A stretch of 64,000 nt of DNA from Herbaspirillum sp. LeCh32-8. Its GTDB lineage: Bacteria > Pseudomonadota > Gammaproteobacteria > Burkholderiales > Burkholderiaceae_D. Positions 53,863-63,813 of the stretch are shown piece by piece. The first letter of the stretch is position 1; each line of letters begins with the position of its first letter. The notes below the pieces were generated by a model, which worked only from the letters and a program-made list of their open reading frames with translations, had not been told where the DNA came from and did not search any database. Location of the stretch: positions 119,224-183,223 of the forward strand of contig NZ_JAGIPZ010000001.1 in the NCBI RefSeq assembly GCF_017814915.1. Reading direction: 5' to 3'. The translations under genes were made by a program, and so were the position numbers.

Positions 53863-55827
53863 ATGAAGTCAAACACTACCCAGCCGCGTCGTCGCACCGG
53901 CCAGCCCGCGACCTTGCGCGCCACCTTCACTTTCACCCTGTGCGCCCTGGCCGCGTGGGGGCAGTCCGCCCACGCCCAGAGCACCGACAACGCGCTGGCG
54001 CCGGTGGTGGTGTCGGCCTCGCGCTTTGCCAACGACCCGGCCTTCCCGCCAGTGGCGGCCACCGTCATCAGCGCCGAGCAGATCCGCGAAGCCGGCATCG
54101 ACAACGCCAACGAGGCGATCCGCAAGCTGGGCGGCGTATACGGCCGCCAGAGCACCGCCGGCCCCAACGATTTTCCGCTGGACCTGCGCGGCTTCGGCTC
54201 CAATGGCGACCTGAACATGGTGGTGCTGGTGGACGGCGTGCGCATTTCCGAAAATGAGCTGACCACGCCGCTGCTGTCGTCCATTCCCATCGAAACCATC
54301 GAACGCATCGAGATCGTGCGCGGCGGCAGCAGCGTGCTGTACGGCGCCGGCGCCACCGGCGGCACCATCCAGATCATCACCAGGCGCCCGCAGGCCAACG
54401 CCGGCCACGGCAGCATCGTGGGCGAGGTCGGCAGCGACGGCCAGCGCGCCGGTCGCGCCTTCGTCGCGCGCGGCTGGGACAACATGTCCATCGACGCCAG
54501 CTATGCCAAGGCGCACAAGGACGGCTACCGTGACAACAGCCAGTCCAACCAGGAAAACTTCAGCACCACCTTGCAATGGTTCACCAGCGACTGGCGTTTC
54601 GGCCTGCGCGCGAATCTGGCGCGCGCCGATTACGGCCTGGCCGGCGGCCTGACGCAGGCGAAGTACGATGCCAATGCGCGCCAGGCAGATACGCCGCGCG
54701 ACTACGGCTCCTATGACAACGACAGCATCACCGCTTTCCTGGAGCGCCGCTTCGGCAGCATCGACGTGGCTGCCGAGTTGTCGCATCGGGAAAAGATCTC
54801 CCGCTCCAATTACGTTTCCAGCAGCTACCAGGCGCAGTCGGACATCCGCGGCACCCAGTTCTCGCCGCGCATCCGCCAGGTGCTGCAGGGGGCGCGCCTG
54901 AAGAACGAGTTTATCGCCGGCGTCGACCTGTCCGAATGGAGCAACCACACGACCAACACCTACGGCAAGACGGACGCTGCCCAGCGTGCCAAGGCCGCCT
55001 ACCTGCGTGATGAGGTCGAGCTGGATCGCAATGCGCGCATCGCCGCCGGCGTGCGCCGCGAGGTGTTCAGCCAGAGCAGCGTCTCCGGCGGCTATGGCAA
55101 AAACACTGCCGTCAACGCCTGGGATCTGCAGGCGAGCTATGCGCCGTTATCCCTCTTGCGCGCCTTCGCCAAGGTCGGCCAAAGCTATCGCATGGCGGTG
55201 CCCGACGAGAACAACGGCTTCACCACGGACAAGCTGCTCAAGGCGCAGGTCTCGCACGACCTGGAGCTGGGCGCGACCTGGGGCGGCGTGGACCGCCAGC
55301 TGACCGCGCGCTGGTTCCGTCATCGCCTGCGCGATGAGATCTATTACAACCCCTTGACCTTCACCAACGTCAACCTGGATCCGACCCGTCATCAGGGCGT
55401 AGAGCTGGAAGGGCGCTTGCGCGTGAGTGAAACGGTGGTGCTCAACGCCACCTATCAGCATGTGGACGCCAAGTTCACCGACGGCGCCAACAGCGGCAAG
55501 GAGCTGGTGCTGATTCCCAAGAACACGCTCAATGCGCGGGTTAACTGGAAATCCGGCAATCACAGCGCGGACGCCGGCGTGCGCTGGGCCGACCGCCAAC
55601 GCGTAGGCGACGATTTCACCAATGCCTGCACGAAGATGCCGTCCTACACTGCGCTCGACGCCCGCTATGCGTTGCGTGTGCAGTCGTGGGAGTTCGCGCT
55701 GGTCGGCACCAACCTGGCGGATCGTCGCTACTACTCGCAGGCCTACCGATGCTCGGGCGGCGCCATCTCGGGTATCTATCCGGAAGACGGACGAGCGGTA
55801 AAATTCACCGCCCGCTATGACTTCTGA
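53863..55827 (+). CDS. btuB: TonB-dependent cobalamin receptor, BtuB-like
   Basis: A 654-residue outer-membrane receptor. A signal region ends about SAHAQS, followed by the TonB-box-like stretch APVVVSASR, a plug domain (about 35-150: NEAIRKLGGVYGRQS, LDLRGFGSNGDLNMVVLVDG, IERIEIVRGGSSVLYGAGATGG) and a 22-strand barrel ending FTARYDF. The riboswitch in front and btuCD behind identify cobalamin as the substrate. The ATG at 53863 lacks an obvious close Shine-Dalgarno; an in-frame ATG at 53809 is the alternative. Confidence 0.93.
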   Translation: MKSNTTQPRRRTGQPATLRATFTFTLCALAAWGQSAHAQSTDNALAPVVVSASRFANDPAFPPVAATVISAEQIREAGIDNANEAIRKLGGVYGRQSTAGPNDFPLDLRGFGSNGDLNMVVLVDGVRISENELTTPLLSSIPIETIERIEIVRGGSSVLYGAGATGGTIQIITRRPQANAGHGSIVGEVGSDGQRAGRAFVARGWDNMSIDASYAKAHKDGYRDNSQSNQENFSTTLQWFTSDWRFGLRANLARADYGLAGGLTQAKYDANARQADTPRDYGSYDNDSITAFLERRFGSIDVAAELSHREKISRSNYVSSSYQAQSDIRGTQFSPRIRQVLQGARLKNEFIAGVDLSEWSNHTTNTYGKTDAAQRAKAAYLRDEVELDRNARIAAGVRREVFSQSSVSGGYGKNTAVNAWDLQASYAPLSLLRAFAKVGQSYRMAVPDENNGFTTDKLLKAQVSHDLELGATWGGVDRQLTARWFRHRLRDEIYYNPLTFTNVNLDPTRHQGVELEGRLRVSETVVLNATYQHVDAKFTDGANSGKELVLIPKNTLNARVNWKSGNHSADAGVRWADRQRVGDDFTNACTKMPSYTALDARYALRVQSWEFALVGTNLADRRYYSQAYRCSGGAISGIYPEDGRAVKFTARYDF

Positions 55828-55871
55828 TGCAGCGGCCTTTCTTTTTTTCCTGACATGAGGCCACCCCGCCG

Positions 55872-56855
55872 ATGCGACGCCTGATCCTGTTGTTGTCAGC
55901 CTTGCTGCTGTTGTCGGCGTGCGCGCTGGCGGCGGCCAGCCTGTGCGGCAGCACCGGTTGCCTGCGTCCCTCGGCGTCGGCCGATACCGTGTCGCTGATG
56001 CTGTCGCTGCGCGTGCCGCGCGCGCTGACGGCGTTTGCCGTGGGCGGCCTGCTGGCCCTGGCCGGCGCGCTGATGCAGGTGCTGCTGCGTAATCCGCTGG
56101 CCGATCCCTATGTATTGGGGCTGTCGGGCGGCTCGGCGGCCGGTGCCTTGCTGGCGATGCTGGCGGCCTTGTCCTTCGGCCTGCCAGTGCGCGCAGTTAC
56201 CGCACCCGGCGCCTTGCTGGGGGCCGCCGTGGCGGTGTTGCTGCTGTTCGGGCTGGTGCGACAATCGCTACGCCAGCTGGCCTTGTCGCCGCTGCTGTCC
56301 AGCCAGCGCCTGCTGTTGACCGGCGTGATGCTGGCGGCGGGCTTCGGCGCCATCATTTCCCTCTCGCTGTCGGTCGCGCCGGATTCGCAATTGCGCGGCA
56401 TGGTGTTCTGGCTGATCGGCGACCTCGACGATGCGCGCCTGTTGCCGCTGGCCGCCATCGTGCTACTGCTGGCGTTGCTGTGGGCGCAGCGGCATGCGGC
56501 CTCGCTGAACCTGCTGGCGCGCGGCGAGAGCTTTGCCCAGTTGCTGGGCGTGCCGGTGCTGCGCCTGCGCGTGATGACCTTGTGCGCGGCCTCGGCGGCT
56601 ACGGCCGCTGCGGTGGCCATGGCCGGCACCATCGGTTTTGTCGGCCTGGTAGTGCCGCACACCTTGCGCCTGCTGATCGGCAACGACCAGCGGCTGCTGC
56701 TGCCGGCCTCGGTGCTGGCCGGCGGCGCCGGCCTCACGCTGGCCGACCTGACCGCACGCACCGTGGTCGCGCCGGTCCAGTTGCCGGTGGGCGTCATCAC
56801 CGCGCTGGTCGGGGTGCCGGTGTTCCTGTGGTTGCTGGCGCGGAGCCGCACGTGA
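55872..56855 (+). CDS. btuC: Cobalamin ABC transporter permease (FecCD family)
   Basis: A 327-residue inner-membrane permease with about ten hydrophobic segments. Family motifs are RVPRALTAFAVGGLLALAGALMQVLLRNPLADPYVLGLSGGS near helix 2, FWLIGDLD, and GTIGFVGLVVPHTLRLLIGNDQRLLLPASVLAGG in the coupling region. Context (riboswitch, BtuB, ATPase) makes it BtuC rather than a siderophore permease. It lies 44 bp after btuB. Confidence 0.93.
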   Translation: MRRLILLLSALLLLSACALAAASLCGSTGCLRPSASADTVSLMLSLRVPRALTAFAVGGLLALAGALMQVLLRNPLADPYVLGLSGGSAAGALLAMLAALSFGLPVRAVTAPGALLGAAVAVLLLFGLVRQSLRQLALSPLLSSQRLLLTGVMLAAGFGAIISLSLSVAPDSQLRGMVFWLIGDLDDARLLPLAAIVLLLALLWAQRHAASLNLLARGESFAQLLGVPVLRLRVMTLCAASAATAAAVAMAGTIGFVGLVVPHTLRLLIGNDQRLLLPASVLAGGAGLTLADLTARTVVAPVQLPVGVITALVGVPVFLWLLARSRT

Positions 56856-57646
56856 GCGCCGGCGATGTGGTGCTGCAGGCGCGACAACTGGCCTTGCGCG
56901 TGTCCGGACGCAGCCTGCTGGAAGGCTTCGACTGGCAGGTGCGCGCCGGCGAGTTCTGGTGCGTGCTGGGGCGCAACGGCATCGGCAAGAGCAGCCTGCT
57001 GCATGCCGCCGCCGGTTTGGCCAAGCCCGCCGGTGGCGAATTCCTGTTGTCCGGTGCGCCGCTGTCGTCACTCTCGGCGATGCAGATGGCCAGGCGTCGC
57101 GGCCTGCTGCTGCAACAGCAGCACGACGCGTTTTCGATGCCTGTGGCCGACGCCGTAATGGCGGGCCGCTTTGCCGCCGGTGGCGGCTGGGCCGATGAAA
57201 ATGAACAGCGCGCACTGGCGCTGGCGGCCTTGGCGCAGGTCGGCTTGCCTCACCTGGCGTCGTCCGACCTGCTCAAGCTCTCCGGCGGCGAGCGCCAGCG
57301 CGTGGGCATCGCCACCTTGCTGCTGCAGGACCCCAGGCTCTGCCTGCTGGACGAGCCGACCTCGCATCAGGACATCTCCGCCCAGCTCGATGTGATGGGC
57401 CTCTTGCGCTCGCTGGCCGGCGAGGGCCGGGCGGTGGTCGCCAGCTGCCACGACATCAACCTGGCACGTCGCTTCGCCACGCACGTGCTGCTGCTGGGGC
57501 CGCAAGTCCGGCAGGGGACGGTGGCCGAGGTCATGTGCCCGGACTGGCTGGGGGAGGCGTTCGGTTGTCGGTTCTCAATGGTGGGCGCGGCGGGGGCGGA
57601 GCTGTTCGTGCCCGACGCAGGCGACAAAGCCGGCATGACGCCATAG
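56852..57646 (+). CDS. btuD: Cobalamin ABC transporter ATPase
   Basis: A 264-residue ABC ATPase. Walker A is GRNGIGKSS, the Q-loop lies in LLLQQQHDAF, the signature is LSGGERQR, and Walker B is LCLLDEPTSHQD, followed by the switch His in ASCHDIN. The start is a GTG that overlaps the btuC stop (GTGA), so translation is coupled. It completes the inner-membrane part of B12 uptake; the binding protein gene lies at 60773. Confidence 0.92.
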   Translation: MSAGDVVLQARQLALRVSGRSLLEGFDWQVRAGEFWCVLGRNGIGKSSLLHAAAGLAKPAGGEFLLSGAPLSSLSAMQMARRRGLLLQQQHDAFSMPVADAVMAGRFAAGGGWADENEQRALALAALAQVGLPHLASSDLLKLSGGERQRVGIATLLLQDPRLCLLDEPTSHQDISAQLDVMGLLRSLAGEGRAVVASCHDINLARRFATHVLLLGPQVRQGTVAEVMCPDWLGEAFGCRFSMVGAAGAELFVPDAGDKAGMTP

Positions 57647-57672
57647 AGGCGGAAGAGACGGAACGAAAAAAG

Positions 57673-57704
57673 AAAAGGATCCCTCCTCTCGGAGGGATCC
57701 TTTT
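57673..57704. terminator. Rho-independent terminator after btuD
   Basis: A 14-bp stem (AAAAGGATCCCTCC / GGAGGGATCCTTTT) with a TCTC loop and a seven-T run, between the convergent btuD (+) and autotransporter (-) genes. The A-rich left flank allows use from both sides. Confidence 0.93.
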
Positions 57705-57731
57705 TTTCAAGGCCTGCCTGAAGGGTCTTAC

Positions 57732-60110
57732 TTACCAGTGGTAACGGTAGCCGACCTGACCCGCAGCACCTTCACGCGACTCGCCGCCGAACTGATGCTG
57801 GTACTTCACGCTGGCATACAGGCGGCTGTTTGGCGCCAGTTCGCCGGTCATGCCGATGCCGATTTCACCCCAGGTCTTGTTGGTGTCGGCGCTGAGCGCG
57901 TCGCTACCCGCGGTGACCGTCGCCGCGCCGGTGAAGTCGTGCAGTACGTCAACGCTCAGGTAGGGCGCTGCCGAACGCGGCGTCTTGCCGTTTTCCATCT
58001 CGCGGAACAGGCGCATGCCGACCCGGCCGCGCACGGCGTTTTGCGCCTGGCTGCTGATGTTCGCGGCGTAGTCCTGGAAGTTGTCCAGTTTCAGGTATTG
58101 GTAGATCAGCTGCGCCTGCGGCTCGATGCGCAGGCTGTTGCCCGCGATCAGTTCCAGCGGCTTGCCCACTTCGGCCGACAGCGCCACGCCGGTACCCTTG
58201 TTGGCGGCCTGGCGCGCGCGCGCATCCTTGTACTCGTTCCGGTAGAACGTGACTTGCCCGTTCAGGTCGAGATAGCCGCCGTCGGCGCGATAGGTGCTCC
58301 AGTAAGCGCCCACGCCCACGGCCTTGCTGTTGACGCTGCCGGTGCTGCCGTTCTGGCCCCACATGGCGCGCAGATTGTCGGAAATGCCGGCGTTGGTTTC
58401 ACCCAGCGTCAGCGTCGCGCCCGCATGGGTGCCGGCGCCCTTGGTTGCCGTGGCAAGCGTCCAGTCGCTGCCGAACTGCATGAAGGTGGTGCTGGCGCTG
58501 GAATGCAGGTCGTTGGAGGTGTCTTGGCTCAGCTGCGATCCGTTGAGGCGGGCCCAGACCGACTGGCCGCCGCCGAGTTTGGTTTCGGCGCGATCCTGGT
58601 TGGCCATGTCGCCGGCGCGTTCCTGCAGGCTGCCGATGGCGGCGTAGCCGTAGTTCAGGTTCATGCCCGGCGCCAGCATATAGCCGGGGATGGCCGAACG
58701 ATAGGTCGAGCCCAGATACACATCCTTGCCGGATTGATGCAGCAGGTAGTCATAGCTGCCGCTTTCCACCGGCGACGCGTTGGCCAGCCGGAAGCTGGCG
58801 CCGTTGTTGCCGTCCACCTGCACCAGGCGGATGTTGTTCTTGCCGTGGACGGCGGGGCCGGTGTTGTTGACGGTCACGGCGTAGACGCCGCTGGCGTTGC
58901 CGGTGATATGCAGGCTGTCGGCGACGTTCTGGCTCGCCACGGTGTTCATCGTGATGTTGCCGCCGGCGCCGCTCAAGGAATTTGCCGTGATGGATTTGCC
59001 GGCCGGCACCACGTAGTTGATGGTGCCGTTGTTCATCGCCAGCGTCGTCACATCCGAGTTGCCGGTGACGTTCCAGGTGCTGTTGTTCAGCGTGATGGGC
59101 GCCGGATCGATGCTGCCGGTGAACGTACTGCCGTTCTGCAGGATGAAGCTGAGAACGGTGCCGTTGGGAGCCCGTTGTTTGACCGGCACGGAATAGTCGT
59201 TGTCCCTCAGGTTGCCGATGATGGTGCTGTTGTCGACCACCAGGTTGAGCGTGCTGTTGCGCAGCGCTTCGATATCGCCTTGCAGGACGCTATGGTTCTT
59301 CACGAGGACGTTGGCGCTGCTGTTGTCCTGCACGGCCAGGGCGCGGCTGTGCGAACCCTGGGCTTTGACGACCGTGTTGTCGAGCGTGATGCTGTTGGGG
59401 GTGTTGGCGTTCTTACTCTGGCTGACCTGGATGCCGTCGGCGCCGGCCCCGGTGGTGGTGATGGAAGAGTTGGTCAGCGAGACGGTATGGCCGTTCGCGG
59501 CGGCATTGGCGCCGGTCAGGAAGATCCCATGCTGTTGCAGGCCGGTGGTGACGATGGCCTCATTGTTCTTGATGATATTGGCGAACTGGGTTTGGTCTGC
59601 ATTCCGGATCGCCGAGGTGTGCCAGTTGGCGTGGCGATCGCCGTTGACGTCGCCCGGCTTGCGGTCCTGGAACCAGTAGTACAAGGGCATGCCGTTATAG
59701 GCCAGCTGCGATTTTCCGTCGTCGCGCGTGATGATGCTGAACGGTCCGGTGACCGCCAGCGTGGGATCGACGATCAGCGGCGGCCAAGCAACAGCGCAGC
59801 CGCCGTTGCAGACGCTTCTGCCAGGATTGGCCAGGTCCGGATCGAAGGTGTACAGGCTGAAGCCCTGGTAGGCAGGCGTCTTCGGATCGTTGACGCTGAC
59901 CAGCATGTTGTTGACCTGTTGCACGGTGCCAGTGGTGTCGGTCACGGTCGTGGTCATGGTGGTATAGCCGGTGCTGCTGCTGCCGCTGAAGGCCGTTTGC
60001 GCCCAGCCGGACGTGGTGGCGACGCCCAGGCCCAGCGCCAACGACACAGCGAGAGAGAGTTTGTTCAGGGACGGCGAAACAACATTGTTGCGAGACTGCT
60101 TTTTACTCAT
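57732..60110 (-). CDS. Autotransporter with an N-terminal Yx(F/W)xxD secreted-repeat domain
   Basis: A 792-residue type V secreted protein. An extended signal peptide (about 1-38, ending SGWAQ) leads to residues about 80-165, which look like the Lipoprotein_15/COG4315 secreted repeat: LYTFDPD, CNGGCAVAWPPL, LAYNGMPLYYWFQD, KPGDVNGD. Two YxFxxD/YxWxxD motifs and the only two Cys seen (101, 105) are there. Next is a Ser/Thr/Asn-rich beta-helix passenger to about 520. The barrel follows (SVWARLNGSQ ... GYRYHW), ending in an aromatic residue as required. I know of no function for this combination. Confidence 0.9.
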   Translation of the reverse strand: MSKKQSRNNVVSPSLNKLSLAVSLALGLGVATTSGWAQTAFSGSSSTGYTTMTTTVTDTTGTVQQVNNMLVSVNDPKTPAYQGFSLYTFDPDLANPGRSVCNGGCAVAWPPLIVDPTLAVTGPFSIITRDDGKSQLAYNGMPLYYWFQDRKPGDVNGDRHANWHTSAIRNADQTQFANIIKNNEAIVTTGLQQHGIFLTGANAAANGHTVSLTNSSITTTGAGADGIQVSQSKNANTPNSITLDNTVVKAQGSHSRALAVQDNSSANVLVKNHSVLQGDIEALRNSTLNLVVDNSTIIGNLRDNDYSVPVKQRAPNGTVLSFILQNGSTFTGSIDPAPITLNNSTWNVTGNSDVTTLAMNNGTINYVVPAGKSITANSLSGAGGNITMNTVASQNVADSLHITGNASGVYAVTVNNTGPAVHGKNNIRLVQVDGNNGASFRLANASPVESGSYDYLLHQSGKDVYLGSTYRSAIPGYMLAPGMNLNYGYAAIGSLQERAGDMANQDRAETKLGGGQSVWARLNGSQLSQDTSNDLHSSASTTFMQFGSDWTLATATKGAGTHAGATLTLGETNAGISDNLRAMWGQNGSTGSVNSKAVGVGAYWSTYRADGGYLDLNGQVTFYRNEYKDARARQAANKGTGVALSAEVGKPLELIAGNSLRIEPQAQLIYQYLKLDNFQDYAANISSQAQNAVRGRVGMRLFREMENGKTPRSAAPYLSVDVLHDFTGAATVTAGSDALSADTNKTWGEIGIGMTGELAPNSRLYASVKYQHQFGGESREGAAGQVGYRYHW

Positions 60111-60772
60111 GGTCTATCCAAAAAATTTGCGCAAAGAATTTCAAATAAATGTCATCCCCCGCTGAAACTCAGCAGCAGAGCGCGTTTGCGGATCGGAAGG
60201 AAATGACGCGGCATTGCCAAGGCGTTGCCAGGGGCTGTAGACGGAAGGCGGCACCGGTTATTCCATGCGGAAGCCGTGGAATGAATGAAAAAGTAAAAAG
60301 CAAAAACTATTGCTGCTGATTGCCGAAAAAACGTCGGCAACATCACGGATGAATGAACGACAGCCGTTTGAAATCGGCGCTCAAAATTGATGTGGCGGCA
60401 GCTGTCCGGCGCCGGCGAATGCGCGGACGTTTTTTGTCTGGAAGCAGAGGGATTGACAACGGGGATCGACGACAAGGGCGGTCGATAGCGCTGCTTTGGT
60501 CAGGTGAAACCTGCCGGCTTGATGGCATCAAGGCGTGATGCCGAATTCGCAAGACATGGGGTTAAGAAAAGACAGCGCAATCCCGCGCAGGGGCAGGGCG
60601 CGGCAATCGGGAGCGGCCGTTCTGATGCCGGGGTCAGGGAAGGCGCCAGCGCAGGCAGGGCTGCGTGTCACGCGCGTTTGCCTGCGCAAGCAGGAGCGGG
60701 GAAGGCCGGTGCACTTGCCGTACCGGCGGTGGTCGGATCGCTACCGGATCCTTGTTTTGTTCGCTGCGCCGA
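60111..60772. other. 662-bp gap between btuF and the autotransporter gene
   Basis: No convincing gene. The part next to the autotransporter (60111-60330) is AT-richer and probably holds its promoter. The frames of about 100 codons on either strand have no recognisable features. An inverted repeat with nine-base arms (GCGCAGGCA / TGCCTGCGC) at 60649-60687 is the only clear structure. Confidence 0.5.
60649..60687. repeat. Inverted repeat downstream of btuF
   Basis: Arms GCGCAGGCA (60649-60657) and TGCCTGCGC (60679-60687) around 21 bases. It could form a hairpin in the btuF 3' region, but there is no T run. Confidence 0.4.
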
Positions 60773-61705
60773 TCACTGCCGCGCCTGCTCCAGCTTTGCG
60801 CACACCTGCGCGGTGGCGTCCAGGATGCGCGGCCCGGCGCGATTGAGCCAATCGGCATTGACGGTATAGAGATGCGCATCGCGCACCGCACGCAGGCGGG
60901 GGAACTGGCGCCAGCGTTCCAGTGGCTGGTCCTTCGCGTCGCTGGGGCTGAGGATGACTTGCGGATCCGCAGCCAGCACGGCCTCTACGCTGACAGTGGG
61001 CGCCAGTTGCGGCAGGCCGGCAAAGATATTGCGGCCGCCGCACAGCGTCAGCACCGACGACACCATGTGCTGGCCGTTGAGCGTCATCAGCGGCTGGCTC
61101 CAGATCTGGTAGAACACGCTGACCTCGGCGCGGCCCCGGTATTGCGCCTGCAGCGCTTGCCAGCGCGTGCGGAAGTCGCGCGCGGCGGCCTGGCCTGCGG
61201 CGTCGCTGCCGGCCAGGTGCGCGAGCTTTTCCAGCGCGTCGGCGATCATGCCGAAGTCGGCCGGCTGGCTTTCATAGACGGGGATGCCGAACTCGCGCAG
61301 GCGCGCCAGTTGTGAGGGTTTGTTGCCGCTGTGCCAGCCGACGATGAGGTCGGGCTTCAGGCTCAGCACGCGCTCCAGATCCAGCGCGGCGAAGCTGCCC
61401 ACGGATGGGAGGCGGGTTGCGGCGGCGGGGTAGTCGCTGAAGTTGCTGGCGCCGACCAGCCTGTCGCCGGCGCCGGCGGCGTACAGCAATTCGGTCACGT
61501 GCGGCGCCAGGCTGACGATGCGCCTGGCCGGTTGCGCCAGCGCGACCTCGTTGCCGAGGTCGTCCTTGACGGTGACAACGGCGGCGTGGGCGGGGGAGAA
61601 GAACGGGGAGAGCGAGGCGGCGACAGCCAGTACGGCCAGCGCGGCCGGCATGGCGCGCGCCGGCAGCAAGCGCGCGCAGCGCAGGACGCCGGCTGCCGCG
61701 CGCAT
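60773..61705 (-). CDS. btuF: Periplasmic cobalamin-binding protein
   Basis: A 310-residue class III substrate-binding protein. The signal peptide ends about FFSPAHA. Motifs are ARRIVSLAPHVTELLYAAGAGDRLVGASNFSDYP, LERVLSLKPDLIVGWHSGNKP, FGIPVYESQP and a C-terminal lobe ending with HLYTVNADWLNRAGPRILDA. The pattern matches BtuF, which hands cobalamin to BtuCD. It lies two bases after panC and is separated from btuBCD by the oppositely oriented autotransporter, so it is outside the riboswitch transcript. Confidence 0.9.
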   Translation of the reverse strand: MRAAAGVLRCARLLPARAMPAALAVLAVAASLSPFFSPAHAAVVTVKDDLGNEVALAQPARRIVSLAPHVTELLYAAGAGDRLVGASNFSDYPAAATRLPSVGSFAALDLERVLSLKPDLIVGWHSGNKPSQLARLREFGIPVYESQPADFGMIADALEKLAHLAGSDAAGQAAARDFRTRWQALQAQYRGRAEVSVFYQIWSQPLMTLNGQHMVSSVLTLCGGRNIFAGLPQLAPTVSVEAVLAADPQVILSPSDAKDQPLERWRQFPRLRAVRDAHLYTVNADWLNRAGPRILDATAQVCAKLEQARQ

Positions 61706-61707
61706 GC

Positions 61708-62625
<918 letters not shown>

Positions 62626-62638
62626 TTACCTCGCCGAC

Positions 62639-63532
62639 TCAGCTCGGCGAGTACGACAGTCTGACATAGATGGGCGCGAAGGCTTCGGCCTGGGTGATTT
62701 CGATCAGCGTTTCCTTGGCCAGCTCGAGCAGGGCGATGAAGTTCACCACCATCACCGGCACGCCGCGCCTGGGATCGAACAGGTCGGCGAACTCGACGAA
62801 GCGGGCCGACTGCAGGCGACGCAGGATGCCGGTCATGTGCTCGCGCACCGACAGTTCCTCGCGGCTGATCTGGTGGTGCGCGGTCAGCTTGGCGCGTTTG
62901 AGGATGTCGGCCCAGACGGCCTTGAGGTCGTCCATGTTGACTTCCGGCCAGCGGGTGACCACGGTCTGCTCGATATGCACCTGGGTGCGCACGTAGTCGC
63001 GGCCGACCTGCGGCAACTGATCCAGCTCCTGCGCGGCCAGCTTGATCTGTTCATACTCCAGCAGGCGTCGCACCAGCTCGGCGCGGGGATCTTCCGGCTC
63101 TTCACCGGTGTCGGCCTTCTTGGCCGGCAGCAGCATGCGCGACTTGATCTCGATGAGCATGGCCGCCATCAGCAGGTATTCCGCCGCCAGCTCCAGGTTC
63201 TGCTTGCGGATCTGTTCGACGTAATCGAGATACTGGCGGGTCACCTGGGCCATCGGGATGTCCAGGATGTTGAAGTTTTGCTTGCGGATCAGGTACAGCA
63301 GCAGGTCGAGCGGACCCTGGAAGGCTTCCAGGAAGACTTCCAGCGCATCGGGCGGGATGTAGAGATCGTTGGGCAGCTGGAACAGCGGCTCGCCATAGAG
63401 CTTGGCCAGCGCGACGCCGTCGACCACGTCAGGCGTGGTGTCCTGCTGGCCGGCCGGCGTGATCTCGATGGAGTCGGTATTGCGTTGCTCCCCGGTCTGT
63501 TCGACCGGTTCGCTGCCTGCGTTCTGCGACAT
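62639..63532 (-). CDS. scpA: Segregation and condensation protein A
   Basis: A 297-residue ScpA kleisin of the SMC-ScpAB chromosome condensin. The family core is FQGPLDLLLYLIRKQNFNILDIPMAQVTRQYLDYV, then LELAAEYLLMAAMLIEIKSRMLLP, with a C-terminal winged helix region (VMVVNFIALLELAKETLIEITQAE). An N-terminal extension of about 65 residues precedes the core. scpB is not adjacent. The gene lies six bases after the DUF3460 gene. Confidence 0.95.
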   Translation of the reverse strand: MSQNAGSEPVEQTGEQRNTDSIEITPAGQQDTTPDVVDGVALAKLYGEPLFQLPNDLYIPPDALEVFLEAFQGPLDLLLYLIRKQNFNILDIPMAQVTRQYLDYVEQIRKQNLELAAEYLLMAAMLIEIKSRMLLPAKKADTGEEPEDPRAELVRRLLEYEQIKLAAQELDQLPQVGRDYVRTQVHIEQTVVTRWPEVNMDDLKAVWADILKRAKLTAHHQISREELSVREHMTGILRRLQSARFVEFADLFDPRRGVPVMVVNFIALLELAKETLIEITQAEAFAPIYVRLSYSPS

Positions 63533-63538
63533 GCGGAA

Positions 63539-63742
63539 TTAGTGGTTCTGGTAGACGTAGGGCTGCTGGGCCACGCGCGAGGCCTTGTCGCGTGAAGTCT
63601 TGTCCAGGTCGATCGGTTCCTTGTCCCACAGCAGGGCGCGGCCGGCGCGCTGCGATTCTTCCAGCTTCGGATTCTTCTGCTTCAGCTCGTCGATGAAGTG
63701 GGTGATTTCCGATACGTAGGTGGTCTTTTTTCCGAAGATCAT
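63539..63742 (-). CDS. DUF3460 family small protein
   Basis: A 67-residue protein (MIFGKKTTYVSEITHFIDELKQKNPKLEESQRAGRALLWDKEPIDLD ...) of the DUF3460 family, common in Burkholderiales and near scpA. It is soluble and charged. Its function is unknown. The pairing with scpA suggests co-expression. Confidence 0.88.
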   Translation of the reverse strand: MIFGKKTTYVSEITHFIDELKQKNPKLEESQRAGRALLWDKEPIDLDKTSRDKASRVAQQPYVYQNH

Positions 63743-63813
63743 GATAGGTTTCAGGCCGAATGTTACACAGAGGGCAGTATTTTACCCTTTCTTTATCAGG
63801 GATAATCAATTCC

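Noticed and set aside
60535-60846. Frames of about 100 codons between btuF and the autotransporter
   Set aside because: They have no Shine-Dalgarno, no recognisable domain and Arg/Pro/Ala-rich composition, and the strongest one runs into btuF antisense.
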